Shown: positions 5,271 to 5,378 of the stretch, piece after piece
Numbering within the stretch: the stretch's first letter is position 1
Layout of the letters: each line of letters begins with the position of its first letter
DNA from: Nitrospirota bacterium
GTDB taxonomy: Bacteria > Nitrospirota > Nitrospiria > SBBL01 > Manganitrophaceae
Direction: 5' to 3'
Assembly: GCA_023248505.1 (NCBI GenBank)
Contig: JAHFEM010000176.1
Span: 1 to 5,378 of the forward strand
DNA length: 5,378 nt
Translations under genes and position numbers: made by a program
The notes under the pieces: generated by a model
What the model saw: the letters and a program-made list of their open reading frames with translations, nothing else
Database searches by the model: none
Told to the model about the DNA's origin: nothing

Positions 5271-5281
5271 ATCTTCACCGG
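5264..5281. repeat. inverted repeat spanning the cupredoxin stop codon
   Basis: CCGGTGAA (5264-5271) and TTCACCGG (5274-5281) are perfect inverted arms with a 2-nt centre, and the TGA stop lies inside the left arm. A GC-rich stretch follows, but no T-run, so it is not a standard rho-independent terminator. It may stabilise the mRNA 3' end or simply pause ribosomes or polymerase. Confidence 0.45.
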
Positions 5282-5371
5282 CGTGTCGGCCTCTCCGAGG
5301 GAGGGTCCCGGCATTTACAAAGGCCAGAGGTCATTGTTCAGAACCCCGCGTCCTTATTCACTCACCACATC

Positions 5372-5377
5372 AGGAGG
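5372..5377 (+). promoter_or_regulatory. strong Shine-Dalgarno of a gene starting beyond the window
   Basis: A perfect AGGAGG sits at the right edge, after a roughly 100-nt gap (5271-5371) that shows no ORF, no clear promoter and only short GC-rich inverted repeats. A + strand gene most likely starts within about 10 nt after the window, probably as a further member of the fur/cupredoxin unit. Confidence 0.5.
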
Positions 5378-5378
5378 A

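Noticed and set aside
1..5378. CRISPR array, tRNA, rRNA, insertion sequence or phage module
   Set aside because: No direct repeat arrays, no cloverleaf or rRNA-like segment and no transposase or integrase ORF were seen. The Com-like gene alone does not make a prophage.

Overview
The window reads as a compact bacterial chromosomal segment devoted to iron handling, with all supported genes on the + strand. Base composition is moderately GC-rich, Shine-Dalgarno sites are strong, and spacing between genes is tight (20 nt, TAATG and ATGA junctions, one 74-nt overlap). A FutA/FbpA-type ferric transporter next to a Fur regulator, a Com-like zinc ribbon and a small exported cupredoxin would fit a Gram-negative environmental bacterium. 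A Nitrospirota-like origin is my impression from protein style only and is not demonstrated.

Layout. Bases 1-150 hold no convincing gene but two palindromes: a 6-bp-arm palindrome at 61-75 and a long GC-rich hairpin at 106-138 that looks like a REP-type element. Bases 22-1169 hold a ferric-iron substrate-binding protein gene (fbpA type). It is broken by an apparent one-base deletion near 289-291. The 5' piece carries the signal peptide and first mature residues; the rest of the protein continues in another frame from 291 (first ATG at 300). Next come a fused two-domain permease (fbpB, 1190-2860), a 43-codon ORF of unknown function joined to both neighbours by overlapping stop/start codons (2860-2991), and the ATPase (fbpC, 2988-4082).

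A textbook sigma-70 promoter (TTGACA, 17 bp, TAGGAT) and a near-perfect Fur box follow at 4111-4166. They sit directly in front of a Fur-family regulator (4180-4671), so autoregulation is likely. Behind fur lie a 75-aa Com-like zinc-ribbon protein (4709-4936) and an exported type 1 copper cupredoxin with a TTG start (4863-5270) that overlaps it. The window ends on a perfect AGGAGG, so another gene probably starts just outside.

Functionally, FbpA would capture Fe(III) in the periplasm, FbpB would form the channel and FbpC would supply energy, while Fur senses Fe(II) and controls the locus. The cupredoxin would be a periplasmic electron-transfer or metal-handling partner. Whether the transporter works in this strain depends on whether the fbpA frameshift is real or a sequencing/assembly error.

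Most notable: the fbpA lesion beside an invading REP-like hairpin, the doubly coupled 43-aa ORF inside the transporter operon, and the fur/Com-like/cupredoxin cluster behind a Fur-box promoter. I did not find a clearly novel defence, CRISPR or mobile system.
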